From positions 1-64,000 of the forward strand of contig JAFIGY010000011.1 of NCBI GenBank assembly GCA_017849435.1: a DNA stretch of 64,000 bases, given 5' to 3'. This DNA is from Chitinophaga niabensis. Its GTDB lineage: Bacteria; Bacteroidota; Bacteroidia; Chitinophagales; Chitinophagaceae. The position numbers were made by a program, and so were the translations under genes. The notes under the pieces are model-generated. The model was given only the letters and a program-made list of their open reading frames with translations, was not told the origin of the DNA and did no database searches. Shown one piece after another: positions 54,995-63,144 of the stretch (position 1 is the first letter of the stretch; each line of letters begins with the position of its first letter).

Positions 54995-57328
54995 TTATTG
55001 CTCGTCAAACACCGGGCCTTCAATAGGGCCGCCGTTCTGCTCGGATTGAGGAGGACGGTTGTGATGACGTTCACCTCCGCGCTCGCCGCGATCTCCGCGA
55101 TCTCCTCTCCTTTCGCCACCGCGACGATCACCACGATCTCCACGATCACCTCGACGTTCGCCACGATCTCCGCGGTCTCCACGCTCTTCGCGCTCAGGTC
55201 TTTCCACATATCCTTCCGGTTTGGGCATGAGCACCTTGCGGCTCAGTTTGAATTTACCGGTCTTGGGATCTGTACCCACCAGTTTCACTTTCACTTTCTC
55301 GCCTTCGCTCAATACACCATCCATGTTTTCCAGGCGTTTCCAGGATACTTCGGAGATATGCAGCAAACCTTGTTTACCAGGCAGGAATTCCACGAACGCA
55401 CCATAAGGCATTACGCTCTTCACGGTGGATTCGTACACCTCGCCCACTTCCGGAACGGCTACGATGCCTTTGATCCAGGTGAGGGCTTTATCCAGACCTT
55501 CTTTCTGTGCGGAGAAGATGCTCACTTCACCGGTCTGTCCAACTTCTTCGATATTGATAGTGGTACCGGTTTCACGCTGTATCTCCTGGATCACTTTACC
55601 ACCCGGTCCGATCACCGCGCCAATGAATTCGCGGTCAATGATCAGTTTTTCCATGCGCGGTGCATGCGGTTTCGGTTCAGGACGGGCGGAGCCGACGCAG
55701 TTGTACATCGCATCCAGGATGTGGAGACGACCCTGACGGGCCTGTGCCAGCGCCTTCCGCATGATGTCCATGCTGAGGCCGTCTACCTTGATATCCATTT
55801 GCACGCCGCAAATACCTTCACGGGTACCGGTTACTTTAAAGTCCATATCTCCCAGGTGGTCTTCATCCCCGAGGATGTCGCTCAATACAGCCCATTTACC
55901 GTCGCCGGCGCGGGAAATCAATCCCATAGCAATACCGGAAACGTGTTTGGGAATGGGAACGCCTGCGTCCATCAATGCCAGGGAGCCCGCGCAAACGGTA
56001 GCCATGGAAGAGGAACCGTTGGATTCCAGGATGTCGGACACTACACGTACCGTATAGGCGTAATCGTTACCCGGCATCATCTGCCTCAGGGAGCGCATGG
56101 CCAGGTTACCGTGTCCCACTTCGCGACGGCCGGGGCCGCGCATCATTTTCACTTCACCGGTGGAGAAGGGCGGGAAATTATAGTGCAGGATAAATTTTAC
56201 GTAGTTGGAAGTAGCGGCGCTTTCGATCAGCAGCTCATCATCCGGTGTACCAAGGGTAACGGTGGTGAGGGACTGGGTTTCACCGCGGGTGAACAGGGCA
56301 GAACCGTGCGGCGAAGGCAGCAGGTCTGTTTCCATGCTCAGGGGACGTACCTGGTCCAGTACACGGCCATCCAGACGGATGCTCTCATCCAGGATCATGT
56401 TACGAACGGTTTCTTTTTCCAGGTCATGGAAATAATCGCCTACCAGTGCGGCATCATCTTCCGGCAGTTCACCGAGATGCGCCACCAGTTCATCTTCTAT
56501 CTTGCCGAAAGCATCACCACGCTCGTGTTTGCCAAGCGCCGCACGGGAAACTTCCAGGATGCGCTGTTTGGCAAATGCTGCGATCTTTGCTTTCAATTCT
56601 TCGTTCTGATGCGGTTTGGCGTATTCGCGTTTAGCGGGGTTACCAATGAGTGCACGCAGTTCTTCCTGTGCTTTTACCTGCACGCGGATCGCTTCGTGCG
56701 CCAGCTCGATTGCCCTGATCAGGTCTTCTTCCTGGCACTCCTTGCTTTCACCTTCCACCATCATGATGTTCTTCTGCGTAGCGGCTACAATGTAGTCCAT
56801 GTCCGCATTCGCCAGCTGGCTACGGGTAGGGTTGATAACAAACTCACCGTTCACACGCGCGATGCGCACTTCGGAGATGATCTCCTGGATGGGCACATCG
56901 GAAACGGCCAGTGCCGCCGAAGCTGCAAGTGCCGCCAGCGCGTCCGGCAGTACTTCCGTATCGGAGGAAACGAGGGTCACCAGCACCTGTACATCGCAGA
57001 GATAATCGTCGGGGAACAGGGGACGGAGGGCACGGTCGATCAACCGGGAAATGAGCACTTCATAGTCGCTCAGTTTGCCTTCGCGTTTAAAAAAAGAGCC
57101 GGGTATACGGCCGGCTGAAGCAAATTTTTCCTGATAATCTACCGTAAGGGGGAAAAAAGACTGCCCTTCCTTGGGCTCCCTGTTAGCCACCACGGTAGCC
57201 AGCAAAATACAGTTGCCCAGGCGCACAGTCACCGCACCATCAGCCTGACGGGCCAGTTTGCCGGTTTCTATAGTCACCTCGCGGCCTCCGCCTATATCAA
57301 ATTTAACCGAAGTAGGTGTGAGATTCAT
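54995..57328 (-). CDS. pnp: Polyribonucleotide nucleotidyltransferase (PNPase)
   Basis: 777 residues from ATG 57328 (MNLTPTSVKFDIGGG); the frame is open to 57376, but those 16 codons overlap the rpsO terminator. PNPase degrades RNA 3'-5' by phosphorolysis. Two RNase PH domains (first at ~1-210; second with MRGPGRREVGHGNLAMRSL and the catalytic aspartates in DILGDEDHLGDMDFKV) are followed by KH (IGAVIGPGGKVIQEIQRETG) and S1 (VGEVYESTVKSVMPYGAFV) domains. After S1 is an unusual ~70-residue disordered tail of RGD/RGE/RGG units (ERGDRGDRGERRGDRGD...) ending HHNRPPQ and an acidic tip. It is downstream of rpsO, the classic rpsO-pnp order. Confidence 0.97.
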   Translation of the reverse strand: MNLTPTSVKFDIGGGREVTIETGKLARQADGAVTVRLGNCILLATVVANREPKEGQSFFPLTVDYQEKFASAGRIPGSFFKREGKLSDYEVLISRLIDRALRPLFPDDYLCDVQVLVTLVSSDTEVLPDALAALAASAALAVSDVPIQEIISEVRIARVNGEFVINPTRSQLANADMDYIVAATQKNIMMVEGESKECQEEDLIRAIELAHEAIRVQVKAQEELRALIGNPAKREYAKPHQNEELKAKIAAFAKQRILEVSRAALGKHERGDAFGKIEDELVAHLGELPEDDAALVGDYFHDLEKETVRNMILDESIRLDGRVLDQVRPLSMETDLLPSPHGSALFTRGETQSLTTVTLGTPDDELLIESAATSNYVKFILHYNFPPFSTGEVKMMRGPGRREVGHGNLAMRSLRQMMPGNDYAYTVRVVSDILESNGSSSMATVCAGSLALMDAGVPIPKHVSGIAMGLISRAGDGKWAVLSDILGDEDHLGDMDFKVTGTREGICGVQMDIKVDGLSMDIMRKALAQARQGRLHILDAMYNCVGSARPEPKPHAPRMEKLIIDREFIGAVIGPGGKVIQEIQRETGTTINIEEVGQTGEVSIFSAQKEGLDKALTWIKGIVAVPEVGEVYESTVKSVMPYGAFVEFLPGKQGLLHISEVSWKRLENMDGVLSEGEKVKVKLVGTDPKTGKFKLSRKVLMPKPEGYVERPEREERGDRGDRGERRGDRGDRGDRRGGERRGDRGDRGERGGERHHNRPPQSEQNGGPIEGPVFDEQ

Positions 57329-57359
57329 ACTAAAGTGAGGATTAATAAGGTACACATAC

Positions 57360-57395
57360 AAAAAAACTATTCCCAACTAAAAAAGTTGGGAATAG
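57360..57395 (-). terminator. Intrinsic terminator between rpsO and pnp
   Basis: CTATTCCCAACT (57367-57378) pairs with AGTTGGGAATAG (57384-57395), a 12-bp stem with a 5-nt loop, followed on the minus strand by seven T. Read-through would be needed to express pnp from the rpsO promoter. Confidence 0.85.
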
Positions 57396-57414
57396 CGCTA
57401 TAAATAGTTTCAGA

Positions 57415-57687
57415 TTACTTTCTGATTCCTAACTTCTCGATCAGGGCGCGATAACCGGAGAGGTTGGTTTTGGAGAGGTAAGACAGCAAACGCTTCCTTT
57501 GTCCTACCATTTTCATCAGACCACGGTGTGTGGAGAAGTCTTTATGATTTTCTTTCAGGTGACCGGAAATGCTGTTGATACGCTCTGTCAGCAGGGCGAT
57601 CTGCGCTTCCACAGAACCGGTATTCTTCTCGCTACCACCGAATTCTTTGAAAATATTCGCTTTCTTTTCTACAGTTAAGTAAGACAT
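57415..57687 (-). CDS. rpsO: 30S ribosomal protein S15
   Basis: 90 residues, the expected size. S15 binds 16S rRNA at the central domain and helps form the subunit bridge. Family sequence: GSVEAQIALLTERINSISGHL, then DFSTHRGLMKMVGQRKRLLSYL with the rRNA-binding H-x-x-R-G-L and the terminal YRALIEKLGIRK. It has its own promoter and a terminator before pnp. Confidence 0.98.
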   Translation of the reverse strand: MSYLTVEKKANIFKEFGGSEKNTGSVEAQIALLTERINSISGHLKENHKDFSTHRGLMKMVGQRKRLLSYLSKTNLSGYRALIEKLGIRK

Positions 57688-57731
57688 CTTAGATAAAATA
57701 AATAATTTTTTTACTCGCTATTTTTCCGGTG

Positions 57732-57762
57732 CAAAGGTAAGTAGTAATATTCCAAGTTCCAA
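57732..57762 (-). promoter_or_regulatory. Bacteroidota-type promoter of rpsO
   Basis: On the minus strand TTG (57762-57760) and exact TACCTTTG (57739-57732) with a 20-bp spacer. The predicted start is ~38 nt upstream of the rpsO ATG. Confidence 0.78.
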
Positions 57763-57820
57763 ATAGAATTCGGACACCCGGGAGTGGTTCCCTTTATACT
57801 GAAAATAAATGCTTTAAATA

Positions 57821-58513
57821 TTAAACAAAATTAATCGCCGCATTATCGGTCACCTGTCCGTTCTCCGTGCGCAGTACCCGGGATGGGAATTTTTGCAGCA
57901 CGATGTAATCGTGGGTAGCCATGATGAGCGCCGTACCGTCTTCCCGGCAGATACGGAACAGGAGTTGCATGATACCGTCGGAGGTCTCGGGGTCCAGGTT
58001 ACCGGTAGGTTCATCCGCCAGGATCAGTTTGGGGGAATTGAGCAGGGCCCGCGCAATGTCCACACGCTGCTGCTCGCCCCCGGACAGCTCATAAGGCATT
58101 TTAAAGCCTTTGGTGGCCAATCCGACTTTCTCCAGTACATCGTTGATCTTATCTTCGATCTGCTTTTGATCCTGCCAGCCAGTGGCCTTGAGCGCAAATT
58201 TCAGGTTATCATGTACATTCCGGTCCGTCAGTAACTGGAAATCCTGGAACACCACCCCCAGGTTACGGCGGAGGTAAGGCACCTTTTTCCAGTCCATTTT
58301 TTTGAGATCAAACCCTACTACCTGCCCTGTACCTTCCCTCAGGGAAAGATCTCCGTATAAAGTCTTCAGCAGGCTCGATTTGCCGGTACCCGTTTTCCCG
58401 ATCAGGTACACGAACTCTCCCCTGTTGACCGTGATATTTACATCCGATAAGATCAGAGAATTGCCCTGGTATACATTAACATTCGTCAGTTGAACTATGG
58501 GTTGGTCCACCAT
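57821..58513 (-). CDS. ftsE: FtsE-like ABC transporter ATP-binding protein
   Basis: 230 residues. Walker A is GKTGTGKSS (~38-46), the Q-loop is in [10 protein letters not shown], the signature is [16 protein letters not shown], Walker B is LILADEPTG, and the H-loop is MATHDY. FtsE drives FtsX to activate peptidoglycan hydrolases during division. It resembles FtsE most closely in the Walker A-adjacent segment ([19 protein letters not shown]) and in length. ftsX is not adjacent; the next gene downstream is rpsO. A lipoprotein-export (LolD-type) subunit is the main alternative. Confidence 0.85.
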   Translation of the reverse strand: MVDQPIVQLTNVNVYQGNSLILSDVNITVNRGEFVYLIGKTGTGKSSLLKTLYGDLSLREGTGQVVGFDLKKMDWKKVPYLRRNLGVVFQDFQLLTDRNVHDNLKFALKATGWQDQKQIEDKINDVLEKVGLATKGFKMPYELSGGEQQRVDIARALLNSPKLILADEPTGNLDPETSDGIMQLLFRICREDGTALIMATHDYIVLQKFPSRVLRTENGQVTDNAAINFV

Positions 58514-58573
58514 TTATTTCCTTTTTAAAAACCAAAAATAACCAATTAGTTGCAAGTGATACCATCCTTGTGT

Positions 58574-58589
58574 AACTAAAAAAATAGTT
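58574..58589. promoter_or_regulatory. BlaI-type operator dyad O1
   Basis: AACTA-N6-TAGTT, a 16-bp dyad (AACTAAAAAAATAGTT) overlapping the -33 box of the blaI promoter. It has the same arms and spacing as O2, centred 20 bp away. Confidence 0.72.
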
Positions 58590-58618
58590 TGAAAACTAAA
58601 AGGATAGTTATATATTTG
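58588..58618 (+). promoter_or_regulatory. Bacteroidota-type promoter of the blaI operon
   Basis: TTTG at 58588-58591 and exact TATATTTG at 58611-58618 with a 19-bp spacer. The spacer is filled by dyad O2, and the -33 box overlaps dyad O1. The transcript would have a ~280-nt leader before blaI. Confidence 0.78.
58594..58609. promoter_or_regulatory. BlaI-type operator dyad O2
   Basis: AACTAAAAGGATAGTT, the same AACTA-N6-TAGTT dyad as O1, lying within the spacer between -33 and -7. Binding here would block RNA polymerase. Likely site of autorepression by the BlaI-like protein. Confidence 0.72.
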
Positions 58619-58620
58619 AA

Positions 58621-58878
58621 CATGACTACTTTGTCCTTTCTCCCGCTGAACAGCGTATATACCCTGACCGGGAAAACGACCGTTACGACGAGCGTTCAGC
58701 CGGATGTTCCTGCGGTAAACGCCGGAAGCGCGTGAAGATATACAATAATTTCAGCGGCGCCATTCGTACATCCCCGCAGGCAAAAGACCTATTGAAAGCG
58801 GTCGAACGGTGGGAGAAAAGCCTGTCTCCGGGGCAGCAGGCACCTGATTTTGCGGTGACGGACATGAATGGAATATGA
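58621..58878 (+). pseudogene. Remnant of a TlpA/redoxin gene in the blaI leader
   Basis: An 85-codon frame without a start codon ends at TGA 58878. Its last part, IYNNFSGAIRTSPQAKDLLK then SPGQQAPDFAVTDMNG, is the typical linker and first strand of TlpA/AhpC-type proteins. It stops just before where the strand and CxxC active site should follow, so both ends of the gene are missing. A GTG at 58732 could start a 48-codon peptide. It lies between the blaI promoter and blaI, suggesting a deletion fused the promoter region to this fragment. Confidence 0.6.
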
Positions 58879-58904
58879 AACTGAATTATAAAAACAGATG
58901 TAAC

Positions 58905-59276
58905 ATGAAAACGCTGACAAAAGCAGAAGAGCAGATCATGCAGGTGTTGTGGAAACTGGGGCCTTCTTTTGTAAAAGATATCATTGACGAAATGCCGGAA
59001 CCCCGACCGCACTACAATACGGTATCCACACTGGTGAAGATACTGGTGGACAAGGGTTTTGTAGATTACAAGGCATACGGCAAGAGCCATCAGTATTTCG
59101 CGATCGTCTCCAAAGAGGCTTACAGCCACAAGACCGTCAGGAACCTGGTATCCGGCTACTTTGAAGGCTCATTCAGCAACATGGTCTCTTTCTTCGTGAA
59201 AGAAAAAGACATGAGCGTGTCTGACCTGGAGAAACTGCTGGAACAGATCAAGAAAGCCAAAAATGCTGAAAAATGA
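58905..59276 (+). CDS. blaI: BlaI/MecI/CopY-family repressor
   Basis: 123 residues from ATG 58905; an in-frame ATG at 58875 adds ten codons, but MKTLTKAEEQIMQVLWKLGP is the conserved start. The winged helix-turn-helix occupies ~5-75 (FVKDIIDEMPEPRPHYNTVSTLVKIL in part: recognition helix around YNTVSTLVK). The C-terminal ~45 residues are the dimerisation helices (FEGSFSNMVSFFVKEKDMS). It is expected to bind the two AACTA-N6-TAGTT dyads upstream and to be cleaved when the membrane protease is activated. Its TGA overlaps the ATG of the next gene by 4 bp (ATGA), so the pair is translationally coupled. No beta-lactamase gene is nearby. Confidence 0.92.
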   Translation: MKTLTKAEEQIMQVLWKLGPSFVKDIIDEMPEPRPHYNTVSTLVKILVDKGFVDYKAYGKSHQYFAIVSKEAYSHKTVRNLVSGYFEGSFSNMVSFFVKEKDMSVSDLEKLLEQIKKAKNAEK

Positions 59277-60913
59277 CACCGTTGCTCGCTTATCTCGTAA
59301 AAGTGATCATTTGCTCCGGCATCCTGTATGCCTACTATCATATTGCTTTGCGCAACAACCGCTTTCATCAGTGGAACCGCTATTATCTGCTGCTTTGCAC
59401 GATGCTTAGCCTCGTAGTGCCGCTGCTGCGCATCCCGTTACCTAAAGGCGCCATCAGTGAGCAGGCCGGTTCGATCTACGTATATACGAGCCAGGTAGTC
59501 ACGCTGCGGGAACAGGTGCTGACCTCTTCCCGATCCGTTCCGTTTACAAACTTCGACTGGATCACAGTCTGCTACTGTGCTGTAAGCCTGGTTCTGCTGA
59601 TCTTCGCAGGAATTGGCTATGGAAAGATACTTCGGCTCGTCCGCCGCAGCCAGGTGGAATATGTAAAACCTTACTGGCTGGTACTGTCCGAACAAATCAT
59701 ACAGCCGTTCTCCTTTTTCAAATACATTTTCTGGAACAGGGATTCGTATACCGGCACAGCGGAAAACCGCCAGGTGCTCCGGCACGAGATCGTGCATCTG
59801 CAGGAAAATCACAGCAGTGACAAACTATTCATGGAGATTGTAACAGCGCTTTGCTGGATCAATCCGTTCTTTCATCTGATCAAACGGGAGCTGGCGCTGG
59901 TGCATGAGTTTATTGCAGATAAAAAAGCGGCGATGCAGGGGAACGTGGCTGATTACGCGCAAACCATCCTTCAGATGGCCCTGCAAACAAACCGAAACTT
60001 TAAGCTGGCCAACCACTTTTCCCATCACCCCATCAAACGCAGGATACTCATGCTTACACAATCCCGCAGGCTCCGCTTCAGTTACCTGCGCCGGTTGCTC
60101 ATCTTCCCGGTAGCTTTGCTGATCTTCAGTTCGCTGGCGTTTGTAGTAGCAGAGGAAAGGATCGGGCAGGAAGTGAGGATGGTAGTATATGCACCAACCC
60201 CTCGCCCCAAGGCTGATCTATCAACATTTCATCCTCCTGCAAACAAGGAAATATTCACTTTTGTAGAAGAACCTCCTAAATTCCCCGGCGGCGATCACGC
60301 GCTGATGGCTTATCTGAACAGGACGATCCACTACCCCCCGGAAGCCATGGAGCGCGGCATTTCAGGAACTTTATTCGTGAGCTTCGTCATAGATAATAAC
60401 GGGAAGCTGCAGGATGCTAAAATCGTCGGGAAGCGCAAAGGAGGCGGTTTAGAAGAAGAGGCGCTGCGCGTTGTGGAGAGCATGCCCGACTGGATACCCG
60501 GTAAGCAGAACGGAAAACAGGTGAATGTGCAGTTCAATCTTCCCATCCGCTTTACGCTTATAGCGCAATCTGAGCCCGGGAAAGTGGAAACGCCCGTTAC
60601 GCTCAGCGCTGCTGAGATGCCCGCTTTCCCCGGAGGGAACGAGGAGTTGAACAAATACCTCGCCCGTACGATCCGGTATCCGGGCGCAGCCCTGAACGAC
60701 AGACTACAGGGCAATGTATCCGTATCATTCATCATCCGGGAAGACGGCAGCATTAACGATATACAGGTTACCAGCCAGCCCATTGGCGGCGGGTTGGAAG
60801 AGGAGGCGATACGTATTGTAAGTAAGATGCCCCACTGGAAGCCCGGCGTGAAAAACGGGCAGCCGATCAGTGTGCGCTATCATCTTCCGATCGCATTCCG
60901 GATCAGCGAATAA
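59273..60913 (+). CDS. M56 (BlaR1-like) membrane metallopeptidase with two TonB C-terminal domains
   Basis: 546 residues. Membrane helices lie at ~5-22, ~36-53, ~95-112 and ~275-292. The zinc site is H171-E172-x-x-H175 (RHEIVHLQEN), and the downstream glutamate is in VHEFIADKKA. Instead of a penicillin-binding sensor domain, the C terminus carries two TonB-like domains, each opening with P-x-FPGG (PPKFPGGDHALMAYL at ~337; MPAFPGGNEELNKYL at ~448) and containing I.YP, G.L.VSF and P.W.PG.. .G. It is the expected partner that inactivates the BlaI-like repressor on an unknown envelope signal. The stop codon abuts the purM stop. Confidence 0.92.
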   Translation: MTPLLAYLVKVIICSGILYAYYHIALRNNRFHQWNRYYLLLCTMLSLVVPLLRIPLPKGAISEQAGSIYVYTSQVVTLREQVLTSSRSVPFTNFDWITVCYCAVSLVLLIFAGIGYGKILRLVRRSQVEYVKPYWLVLSEQIIQPFSFFKYIFWNRDSYTGTAENRQVLRHEIVHLQENHSSDKLFMEIVTALCWINPFFHLIKRELALVHEFIADKKAAMQGNVADYAQTILQMALQTNRNFKLANHFSHHPIKRRILMLTQSRRLRFSYLRRLLIFPVALLIFSSLAFVVAEERIGQEVRMVVYAPTPRPKADLSTFHPPANKEIFTFVEEPPKFPGGDHALMAYLNRTIHYPPEAMERGISGTLFVSFVIDNNGKLQDAKIVGKRKGGGLEEEALRVVESMPDWIPGKQNGKQVNVQFNLPIRFTLIAQSEPGKVETPVTLSAAEMPAFPGGNEELNKYLARTIRYPGAALNDRLQGNVSVSFIIREDGSINDIQVTSQPIGGGLEEEAIRIVSKMPHWKPGVKNGQPISVRYHLPIAFRISE

Positions 60914-62095
60914 CTATCCTGCGTATTCAAATGTGCCGTGCCCGCTCTTCACCGTTACTTTCTTCTCCTGACTTTCTGTAATACGGCCCACCACTTTCGC
61001 ATCGATGTTGTAGGTCTGGCTGATACGAATGATATCCTCCGCAATCTGTTCCGGTACATAGAGTTCCATCCTGTGCCCCATATTGAACACCTGGTACATT
61101 TCCTTCCAGTTGGTTCCGGACTGTTCATGGATCAGTGCGAACAAAGGGGGAACGGGGAAGAGGTTATCCTTGATCACATGCAGTTTGTCGATGAAATGCA
61201 GCACTTTGGTTTGCGCGCCGCCGCTGCAATGCACCATCCCGTGCACCTGCGGGCGAAATTGTTCCAGTACCTGCCTGATCACAGGCGCGTAGGTGCGGGT
61301 AGGTGACAGCACCAGTTTTCCGGCTGTGATCTTTCCCACACCGGGGATATCAACCAGGTCCGTGAGTGCTTTTTTCCCGCTGAAAACGAGTTCCTGCGGA
61401 ATGTTGGGGTCGTAGGTTTCAGGGTATTGTTGTGCGATGGTTTTATTGAATACATCGTGGCGGGCGGAAGTAAGACCGTTGCTGCCCATGCCGCCGTTAT
61501 ATTCGCGTTCGTAGGAGGCCTGGCCGTAGGAGGCCAGTCCCACGATCACATCTCCTGCGCTGATGCGGTCATTGGAAATCACGTCTGTGCGTTTCATTCG
61601 GCAGGTAACGGTGGAGTCTACAATGATCGTGCGGACGAGGTCCCCTACATCCGCCGTTTCCCCACCTGTCGAATAGATCCCGATCCCATAGCTGCGCAGT
61701 TCTTCGAGTATCTCTTCCGTTCCGTTGATGATCGCCGCGATCACCTCTCCCGGCACCAGGTTCTTATTTCTCCCGATGGTAGAAGACAGCAGGATATTAT
61801 CCGTGGCGCCCACGCAGAGCAGATCATCCGTGTTCATGATAATGGCATCCTGCGCGATCCCGCGCCAAACGCCAAGATCGCCGGTTTCCTTCCAGTAGGC
61901 GTAAGCCAGGGAAGATTTGGTACCGGCCCCGTCCGCGTGCATAATATTGCACCATTCGGCATCTCCGCCCAGTATATCCGGGATGATCTTGCAAAAAGCC
62001 CTGGGGAAAAGCCCCTTATCGATATTACGGATGGCGTTGTGCACATCTTCCTTTCCGGCGGAAACGCCTCTTTTGGCGTAAAGGTTTTGATCCAC
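60914..62095 (-). CDS. purM: Phosphoribosylformylglycinamidine cyclo-ligase (AIR synthetase)
   Basis: 393 residues. It converts FGAM to AIR with ATP in purine synthesis. The N-terminal block RGVSAGKEDVHNAIRNID is followed by the PurM signature HADGAGTKSSLAYAYW, MNTDDLLCVGA and the Gly-rich STGGETADVGDL. The C-terminal domain has GMVHCSGGAQTKVLHFIDKL and NMGHRMELYVP. It is ~40 residues longer than the E. coli enzyme, as is usual in Bacteroidota. It is convergent with the M56 gene, with adjacent stop codons. An exact -7 box (TACTTTTG, minus strand 62123-62116) is ~20 bp upstream of the ATG, without a TTG. Confidence 0.95.
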   Translation of the reverse strand: MDQNLYAKRGVSAGKEDVHNAIRNIDKGLFPRAFCKIIPDILGGDAEWCNIMHADGAGTKSSLAYAYWKETGDLGVWRGIAQDAIIMNTDDLLCVGATDNILLSSTIGRNKNLVPGEVIAAIINGTEEILEELRSYGIGIYSTGGETADVGDLVRTIIVDSTVTCRMKRTDVISNDRISAGDVIVGLASYGQASYEREYNGGMGSNGLTSARHDVFNKTIAQQYPETYDPNIPQELVFSGKKALTDLVDIPGVGKITAGKLVLSPTRTYAPVIRQVLEQFRPQVHGMVHCSGGAQTKVLHFIDKLHVIKDNLFPVPPLFALIHEQSGTNWKEMYQVFNMGHRMELYVPEQIAEDIIRISQTYNIDAKVVGRITESQEKKVTVKSGHGTFEYAG

Positions 62096-62155
62096 GATAC
62101 AAGTTTATGAAAGTGCAAAAGTAAAAGATTCTGCGCATAACCGGGCATCCGCCGC

Positions 62156-62185
62156 TTTGGAATCCGGCCAAAACATTTAGATTTG
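62156..62185 (+). promoter_or_regulatory. Bacteroidota-type promoter of ribF
   Basis: TTTG at 62156-62159 and exact TAGATTTG at 62178-62185 with an 18-bp spacer. The predicted start is ~26 nt before the ribF ATG. Confidence 0.68.
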
Positions 62186-62217
62186 CACGGCGTTTTCGAA
62201 AACACGATTACCCAGCG

Positions 62218-63144
62218 ATGCAGGTTCACAGAGATTTACAACAATTACCCGTCTTCCGGAATGCCGTGATCACGATCGGCACCTTCGATGGTGTGCATAC
62301 CGGCCACCAGCATATCCTGCGGCAGCTAGAGGAAGCGGCGGCAGCCTGCCAGGGCGAGATCGTTATCATCACTTTCAATCCGCATCCCCGGGAAGTGCTC
62401 GCTCCTCATGACAAGACCGTCCATCTGCTGACCACGCTGGATGAAAAGATCGGACTGCTGGAGCAATGGGGCATCGATCATCTGGTGGTGGTCCCCTTTA
62501 CCAAAGCTTTCTCCGAACTATCCGCCACCGCCTATCTCGAAGATTTCCTGATCAGCACCTTCCGGCCACATACCATCATCATCGGCTATGATCATCGTTT
62601 CGGGCATAACCGCGAAGGCGGACTGGAACTACTGGAAGCCGAGCAGCAGAAATACGGTTTCCGGTTGCTGGAGATCCCTCAACAGATCGTGCACCATCTC
62701 ACCGTCAGCTCTACAAAGATCAGGAAAAGCCTGCAGGATGGCGAGATACAGCTGGCCAACGAACTACTGGGCTACCCTTACTTCGTGAACGGAACGGTAG
62801 TGCATGGCGACAAAATGGGCCGGCAACTGGGCTTTCCCACCGCCAACATTGCACTGAACGACCACCGCAAGCTTATCCCCGCAGAAGGGGTTTATGCCGT
62901 GACCGTGGAAACGGGCGGGCAACGGCTGAAGGGCGCGCTCAATATCGGTACAAGACCCACGTTCAATGGAAGAGAGTTAAGGGTGGAGGTGTTTATCCTG
63001 GATTTCGACGAAGATATCTACGGCGAACCCATCAAAGTATCTTTCCTGGAATATATCCGTGCAGACCGGAAATTCGATTCCGTAGCTGCATTGGTGGAAC
63101 AAATGCATGAAGACGTGAAAAAAGCGCGGGCGCTCATGGCCTGA
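62218..63144 (+). CDS. ribF: Bifunctional riboflavin kinase / FAD synthetase
   Basis: 308 residues. The N-terminal adenylyltransferase domain (~1-185) shows VITIGTFDGVHTGHQHIL with the HxGH nucleotide motif, ITFNPHPREVL and IIIGYDHRFGHNREG; VSSTKIRKSLQDG is the ISSTxIR-like motif. The C-terminal kinase domain (~186-305) shows VVHGDKMGRQLGFPTANI and ALNIGTRPTFNG. It makes FMN and FAD from riboflavin. The leader is only ~26 nt, so no FMN riboswitch is present. The last 11 bp overlap the convergent holA gene. Confidence 0.97.
   Translation: MQVHRDLQQLPVFRNAVITIGTFDGVHTGHQHILRQLEEAAAACQGEIVIITFNPHPREVLAPHDKTVHLLTTLDEKIGLLEQWGIDHLVVVPFTKAFSELSATAYLEDFLISTFRPHTIIIGYDHRFGHNREGGLELLEAEQQKYGFRLLEIPQQIVHHLTVSSTKIRKSLQDGEIQLANELLGYPYFVNGTVVHGDKMGRQLGFPTANIALNDHRKLIPAEGVYAVTVETGGQRLKGALNIGTRPTFNGRELRVEVFILDFDEDIYGEPIKVSFLEYIRADRKFDSVAALVEQMHEDVKKARALMA

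Noticed and set aside
54998-57118. 706-codon plus-strand ORF opposite pnp
   Set aside because: Shadow of pnp, with no recognisable domain.
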